From: Apricaphanius iberus | Lineage: Eukaryota > Chordata > Actinopteri > Cyprinodontiformes > Aphaniidae | Assembly (NCBI GenBank): GCA_028564705.1 | Contig: JAPXFQ010002384.1 | Span: 1-64,000 of the forward strand | Direction: 5' to 3' | DNA length: 64,000 bases | Shown here: positions 33,597 through 64,000 of the stretch, piece after piece | How the letters are laid out: every line of letters begins with the position of its first letter | Position numbering within the stretch: the first letter of the stretch is position 1 | Translations under genes and position numbers: made by a program | Notes under the pieces: generated by a model | What the model was told of the DNA's origin: nothing | Databases searched by the model: none | Seen by the model: the letters and a program-made list of their open reading frames with translations, nothing else

Positions 33597-33840
33597 CTGC
33601 CGAACGTATAACTTCTCTATTTCTGAATCAAGTCTGGTTCCGTTCTTCTTCCGCTGCTCGGACATGGACAGGAAGTCAGCAGGTGTCCCGCTAGCCTGCT
33701 CGGTGTCTCACCTGAGACAGTCAGCTTCTTAACTCATCCAGCGTCACAAAACACTGAACGTCTCACCGTGAACTGCGGCAGGGGGCCGCCATGACAGTTA
33801 GCTAACAGGGGCAAGAGGACGCGGACTGCGCCACCTATCG
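33597..33840 (-). promoter_or_regulatory. mtif2 5' leader and promoter area with upstream ORF
   Basis: On the minus strand a 23-codon frame starts at 33665 (MSEQRKKNG...) and reaches a donor CAG|GTAAAC at 33597. Joined to the acceptor at 33273 (CCTGCAG|GTATGA) it stops in TGA, which overlaps the mtif2 ATG as ATGA. Two other possible donors (CTCAG|GTGAGA near 33711, CACG|GTGAGA near 33772) and a GCCGCCATGA patch (YY1-like on the minus strand) near 33787 leave the true first exon open. Confidence 0.45.
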
Positions 33841-33887
33841 GTCCGGAGGTAAACTGTTGTTCTGGAGCCGTTTATGGAATCTGTGTA

Positions 33888-34680
33888 TGGAGGACCGTCA
33901 CTGACAATAGGCCTACTGCTAAATAAATGTATAAGTAATATTCTAATATAGATTTTTGACATAAAGTGTCTTTTAATGCTTTTCCTAAATTGTTGTTTAA
34001 TTGCTAAATGTTTTATTGATTCTTGTGTTTTATCTGTTTATAATTTTCATACTTTACGTTTTGCTGTTTTTACTTTCCATGCTTTTATCAAATTTTCAGT
34101 TTCTTTACCACCAAATCATGTAAAGCACCTTGATTTGCCTTGTGTTGAAAGTGTGCTATACAAATAAAATTGCCTTGGCTTATATTTTCATAGTTATAGT
34201 ATATTCATGACATACCTTCATGCAGCGTGCATCTGTAACTTATTTAAAATAGAATTCACCTTTATTGTCATTGCACATGTTACAAGTACAGTGTAACGAA
34301 ATGCAGTTTGCGTCCATCCAGAAGTGTTCTAGCTATGATATAGATGTTTTTACAGAATATAAATCTATTATAAGTATAATATATGGGTATAAGCCCTGAT
34401 AGTACATGAATAACTAAATAAAAAAGAATATATGTGAATACATAAAAGATTTAGCTATATATTTCCACATTTATTTACAATTCTATTTTATTTTAATATT
34501 TTATTAAAAAATTACTGATAATCATAAATTTATCGATTTATTGCTATGTTTATGTCCTCATTTATTTAATAATTTCCAGTTAATTGATTTTTAATTTCCA
34601 AATGTGTTTATTTCAATTTTTTTCATTTAATTATTTATAGCCATGTTCATTTCCACATTAATTTAAAAAGTAGAGTTTTA
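33888..34680. mobile_element. MITE, TGGAGGACC family, copy C (one end clear)
   Basis: After a TA the terminus reads TGGAGGACCGTCACTGAC. The interior from about 34440 has the TTTATTTCCACATTTATTTA wording of copies A and B. The right terminus was not found, so the right boundary is approximate. At 34100-34180 and 34250-34310 other retroposon tails (AAATAAAATTGCCTTGG; CACCTTTATTGTCATTGCAC) are embedded. Confidence 0.45.
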
Positions 34681-34699
34681 GTCTTTGCTTTGAAAGAAT

Positions 34700-35600
34700 C
34701 TAACGATTCAGCAGCTTTGCAGTTGTTGGGTCACACACAGCCATTGGGTGGCGCTAATCTGCATTCTAGCTCCACAGGAGAAGAAGAAACCCCACTTCCA
34801 CAGGAAGGGTTGAGCAGAATCTATATAAGGAGCCCCCCACCTTCTTCACAGCGGCTCGGCCAGGTCTCTAGAGAGGACCCTTTTCAACCATTTTCCTTCG
34901 CAGGGAGAAACTCATTTAAAGGGACTCAAAGACCGCTGATCAGGTGAATCGCAAACATTGATGAAACAAAGCTGATTGACCGAGCTGGCGAGCTCCAGGA
35001 AGGTACTGTGCAGGACCGGAGTGGCTAATCGGGAGGACCGGGACAATTCCCGGTGGGTCGGTCTGAGCCACGAAACTCCAGGGCTGAAAATGAGTCCCAG
35101 TCCGGCCCTGGTACTGTGCCAGTGAGCGCCGGAGCTGATAGCTTCGTAATCAAGCCAGAGGGAGACGGAGTAAGAAGCTTCCGGCGCTACTAGCCTGCTA
35201 GCTAACTAGCTTAGCAATCCTTTGATAGCCTGCTGGCTAACGCCCTTAGAGCCCCCCCTCATCGACACGGAGAATAACCTGGATAACTTTAAAGGTTCTA
35301 TAAAGTCTGTTTGGGAAGAGGCGAAATTAGTTTAGAATAATTAAAATTTAAGGGTTGTGTTTTCACTGTGATTTGTTACTGTAATATTTTATCTACTGTT
35401 TGGGTAAACCAGGCTGCTCAGCCCGAAGTTTTAACCAGTGATTTAAAAGATTTCCCAACCAAGAGTCCTTTAGATCCTGCAATTTGACTTACTCAATCTG
35501 ACAGGAGTTTCCTTTTCATTTGTTTATTGTTCAATAAATGTATTAATGGCTCCAAACTTCACCACGTTGGTTACCCGGAAGCTATATGCTAAGCTAAGCC
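34700..35600 (+). other. Unclassified transcription-unit-like or LTR-like block
   Basis: TATATAAGG at about 34822 and AATAAA at about 35534 lie some 700 bp apart, with GC-richer sequence between them and no long reading frame. A solo LTR or a non-coding unit would both fit. A hAT MITE is inserted at 35011. No boundaries or target duplication were found, so this is weak. Confidence 0.25.
35011..35110. mobile_element. 100-bp hAT-type MITE with 8-bp TSD
   Basis: Terminal inverted repeats CAGGACCGGAGTGG and (reverse complement of the right end) CAGGGCCGGACTGG match at 12 of 14 bases. The exact 8-base duplication GTACTGTG flanks it at 35003-35010 and 35111-35118. TIRs starting CAGGG with 8-bp duplications are diagnostic of the hAT superfamily. 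The element is non-coding. Confidence 0.9.
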
Positions 35601-35965
35601 CCACGTGTCTGGTTTAGGCCTGCACGGTGTTCAAATAGAGATCGGTAAAAAGTAGATTGTTTAAGAACAGAAGTCTTAACTCATTGGCCGTGTTTGAACC
35701 CACATTAATGCATCAAAGTACTGGAACTAGATGGTTTACCGCCGTGATCAATTTATAAAGAGATAATCGTCCAAAGGTCAGTGACTTGTTATTCAGATAA
35801 TTTTTAAACTAACATTTCTTAATCCAAAGAGTGTTTTATTACGATCCTCGTTAGCGGCCCATTTAATGGCAGCTAGTCTTCCTGGGCTCCTCTTTAAAAT
35901 ATTCACAACATAAAATTACACATTGCAATAACAACACAAATTACAATCAAGAGAATTCAAACATT

Positions 35966-36600
35966 CGTGACCAAGACTCCCAGATACTTCCTCCACTTGA
36001 GGAAGGACCCCATTGTTGACGAATGAGGGAAAAATGGAGCGGGAGATCGATACACGGATTGGTAAGGCGTCTGCAGTTATGCGGGCGCTGTACCGGTCTG
36101 TTATGGCGAAGAGAGAGCTGAGCCGAAAGGTAAAGCTCTCGATTTACCGGTCGATCTACGTTCCTACCCTCATCTATGGTCATGAACTCTGGGTGGCAGA
36201 AAGAACGAGATCACGGATACAGGCGGCTGAAATGAGTTTCCTCTGAAGGGTGGCTGGGTTCTCCCTTAGAGATAGGGTGAGGAGCTCGGTCATCCGGAGG
36301 GGGCTCAGAGTAGAGCCGCTGCTCCTCCACATCGAGAGGAGCCAGTTGAGGTGGCTCGGGCATCTGGTCAGGATGGACGCCTCCCTGGTGAGGTGTTCTG
36401 GGCACGTCCCACCGAGGAGGAGACCCAGAGGAAGACCCAGGACCCGCTGGAGGGATTATGTCTCCCAGCTGGCCTGGGAACGCCTCGGGATTCCTCCCTA
36501 GGAGGTGGAGCAGGTAGCGGGGGGAGGGAGGTCTGGGTCTCTCTGCTTAGGCTGCCGCCACCGCCACCCGACCCCGGATAAGCGGAAGATGATGGATGGA
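35966..36600 (+). mobile_element. 5'-truncated LINE with 13-bp TSD and GATGGATGGA tail
   Basis: Encodes the C-terminal end of a reverse transcriptase: KLSIYRSIYVPTLIYGHELW, then RIQAAEMSFL, a stop, RVAGFSLRDRVRSSVI, and later RPRGRPRTRWRDYVSQLAWE. The 3' end is GGATAAGCGGAAGATGATGG followed by ATGGA. Identical 13-base duplications GAATTCAAACATT sit at 35953-35965 and 36601-36613. A single in-frame stop suggests modest age. The family name is not assigned. Confidence 0.88.
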
Positions 36601-36919
36601 GAATTCAAACATTACCTTCAAAATATCACCAAGTGAAAGAAAATGACAGTTTCCAGCTTTCACCATGACATTTGCAGCAGTTTCCGGGTTACCGTCCTCT
36701 TAAATTAGTATTTGTTCCGAACTCTGCGTGATGAGACAGAGAGTCGATTCCAGATAGATATTGTTCTGTAAAGTGAAGCAGGAGTTGTATGTAACCACCT
36801 GGTGCCCGCCTGCATGTAGGTGTCCACTTCCTGCAAAAACCAAGCTGCTCAGAGAGAAACTGTGGCGTTAGTCTTAAGAGAGCACTGGAGGACAGTCCTC
36901 GCTGCCCTACTTTGTGCCG

Positions 36920-37160
36920 CTTGAAGCTTATAAAGGTCCACTCTACTAGTTTATAAATCACTGAACGGGTTAGCACCAAAGGATGTTGGAGACCTGCTGT
37001 TACCATAGCAACCCCCCAGATAGTTTACTGATGGTCGTTAGAATCAGAACCAAACATGGAGAAGCAGCTTTTAGGTTCTATGCTCCCCTTATCCTGATGA
37101 CTGCAGAGCTGCTGAAACACTGAGCTGCTTTAAATCTGCCTTTGACTATTAATCACTGGA
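36920..37160 (+). pseudogene. L2/Rex-type LINE C-terminal fragment
   Basis: Frame pieces YKSLNGLAPKDVGDLLL and VRIRTKHGEAAFRFYAPL match the conserved end of L2/Rex-type reverse transcriptases. Short frame breaks separate them. No intact frame remains. Confidence 0.6.
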
Positions 37161-37955
37161 ATATGACTAATTTTCGGATGGATCAGAACCTTTCATTACG
37201 TTTTAGATTTTTCCACTGTGAGAAAATGTCTAACTCCTCCATCTTGGATCGTTCTACCTGCTGCTTTCTGCCGGTTCTCCGTAGAACCTCCCTGGTGTGG
37301 AATCCTTGGTTTTATGTTCCTCATAACGTTGTGATGTTCAGGCGTTATTAAATGGTTACCATGGTGATTCCTGAAGTTTTACTGAACTGGACAGAATGCG
37401 GCCGGTCCTGAAAATGGACCAGAACCTTTCCTGATAAACTGAATATAAAATCATCCAATAAAACAACAGAAACACCCTCATTGTGCTCATGTAACATTTA
37501 TATTTATTCCATTCAGTCAATGTTTAAAAGGTTCTGAACTGAGTCCATTCAGGCCCGGGAAACAAGTCCATCCATCTTCTTAGGAAGCATGACTGTAAAT
37601 TACACGATGCTTCTTTACCTGAACAGCAGAATTCACCTGAACGGGATCGCAGAGATCTTTGTCCTTTAGACTGTTTTCAGGTTTGCATCTCCTCCTGGTT
37701 TGGTGAAAATCGGACCGGAACCGTTCACAGAACCGGACCTCAGCAGCGCTACATGAGGCGGCGTTGGATCAGAACTTTGCTTCTTCAGCCAGTCGGGATT
37801 CAAACCACAACATCAACTCTTTATTTCCCTTTAAAGGTTCAGGCAGCATTTTGTTTCAGAGAGGGAACAGCACCACCATGTGGTAACATAAGGTACCTAC
37901 ATCTATTGTTCTACACAGAATATCTTGTTTTTTTCAGAGGTAGAAATCTTCTCTA

Positions 37956-38393
37956 TGGGAGAACATCCCTGCCAAAAATGAACAATAAATAAATAATAAC
38001 CAAATACATGTGGGAATATAGTAATACATAAATAAATGTAAATAAATAAAGTAGAAATAAATTAATGTGGAACTAAATATAGCAATAAATAAATGTGGAA
38101 ATAAAATAAAAATAGAAATATTTAACTAAACGAATATTTAAATGTAGGTGTAAATAAACATAGTAATAAATAAATAAATGGGGAAATATAAAGATAAATA
38201 TATGTGGAAGAAACAATTTGAAAAAATGTGTAAATAAATAAATGTGAAAATACATTAAAAATTTTATTTATTCCAACATTTATTTATTTGTGATTGTATG
38301 TACCCATATATATATATGTATTTATTTATTGGTGTATTTAGTTACAAATGTATTTAGTCACTTATTTTCACTTTTGGCAGGGATGGTCCTCCA
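37956..38393. mobile_element. MITE, TGGAGGACC family, copy B
   Basis: 438 bp between TA dinucleotides. The left end is TGGGAGAACATCCCTGCC; the right end, reverse-complemented, is TGGAGGACCATCCCTGCC. The interior is AAATAAATGTGGAAATA-rich. It lies about 450 bp downstream of the eml6 stop codon and contains several minus-strand AATAAA words. Confidence 0.75.
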
Positions 38394-38837
38394 TACATTA
38401 CAACTAGTTTCTACAGATGATCTCAGATTTATACCAGCTGGGATCAAACATTGATCCATCTTTCTCTTTTTATGTTCAGTGCAGCAAACTGCATCATAAT
38501 CATCATCATCATGTGACACAAACGTAACAACAGCATCCACATGTAAAAGCCCTAAAAGATTATAGCACCACAAGTAAAATTAATCTGTATCAAATGTTTG
38601 GTCAGAGATTTTAAAAAAGGCACAAACTGAGACTAAAACACACAACATGACATCTACATGGTGGAAATCAGACGTTTCTCCACTAAACTACAGATAGAAA
38701 CCTGAAACACAAACATGTCCTCTCCCTATTGGTTGCATCTGAGGGTAGGAATGACCTTTGACCCCTCTATCAGCGGGAGGAAACTGATCAGAGTTCTGCA
38801 GCTGGATGTCAGGATGTCTGAGGAAGAGGAGGAAGAC

Positions 38838-64000
<25,163 letters not shown>

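Overview
The window is nuclear DNA of a teleost fish. The evidence is vertebrate genes with GT-AG introns, and fish-type LINEs (RTE-like, L1/Tx1-like, L2/Rex-like), Tc1 and hAT elements and tRNA-derived SINEs, all in one place. The constant AGAACC/GGTTCT words in introns and flanks suggest a percomorph, perhaps a killifish or livebearer relative, but that is only an impression. No prokaryotic, viral-defence or CRISPR-like system is present. Five protein genes were rebuilt exon by exon from splice sites and phase. Phase closes without a frameshift or stop in each, which is the main support for the models. Family names rest on sequence motifs recalled from the human proteins, not on a search. 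Layout: (1) 1-3.9 kb: a decayed RTE-like LINE, a perfect hairpin, and a young 5'-truncated L1-like LINE with a perfect 16-bp target-site duplication that lands about 20 bp upstream of a CCAAT/CRE/ETS promoter. (2) 3.9-19.8 kb, + strand: a conventional calpain, 21 coding exons and 702 aa, with Cys106-His263-Asn287 and a C-terminal penta-EF-hand domain. Intron 2 holds a 3-kb minisatellite and intron 4 is almost nothing but a CCATCTGTTCAT minisatellite. (3) 21.3-21.8 kb, - strand: mrps28 as one uninterrupted exon. (4) 22.4-29.0 kb, + strand: sde2 in 7 exons and 665 aa, carrying a coding 42-bp VNTR of about 22 units. (5) 29.3-33.3 kb, - strand: mtif2 in 13 coding exons and 702 aa, convergent with sde2. 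(6) 33.8-38.8 kb: intergenic DNA with nested transposons. (7) 38.8-64.0 kb, - strand: eml6, 34 exons covering the C-terminal ~1584 residues; the 5' part lies beyond the right edge. About one fifth of the window is tandem repeat, nearly all of it in introns. mrps28 and mtif2 serve mitochondrial translation, sde2 serves replication-stress and splicing functions, the calpain is a cytosolic Ca2+ protease and eml6 is a microtubule-binding WD40 protein. There is no sign that the five genes form a pathway. The items most worth following are the coding VNTR in sde2, a 30-bp in-frame copy of an mtif2 exon inside a stop-free mtif2 intron, the higher-order structure of the eml6 42-bp satellite, and several mobile elements whose termini and target duplications can be read exactly.
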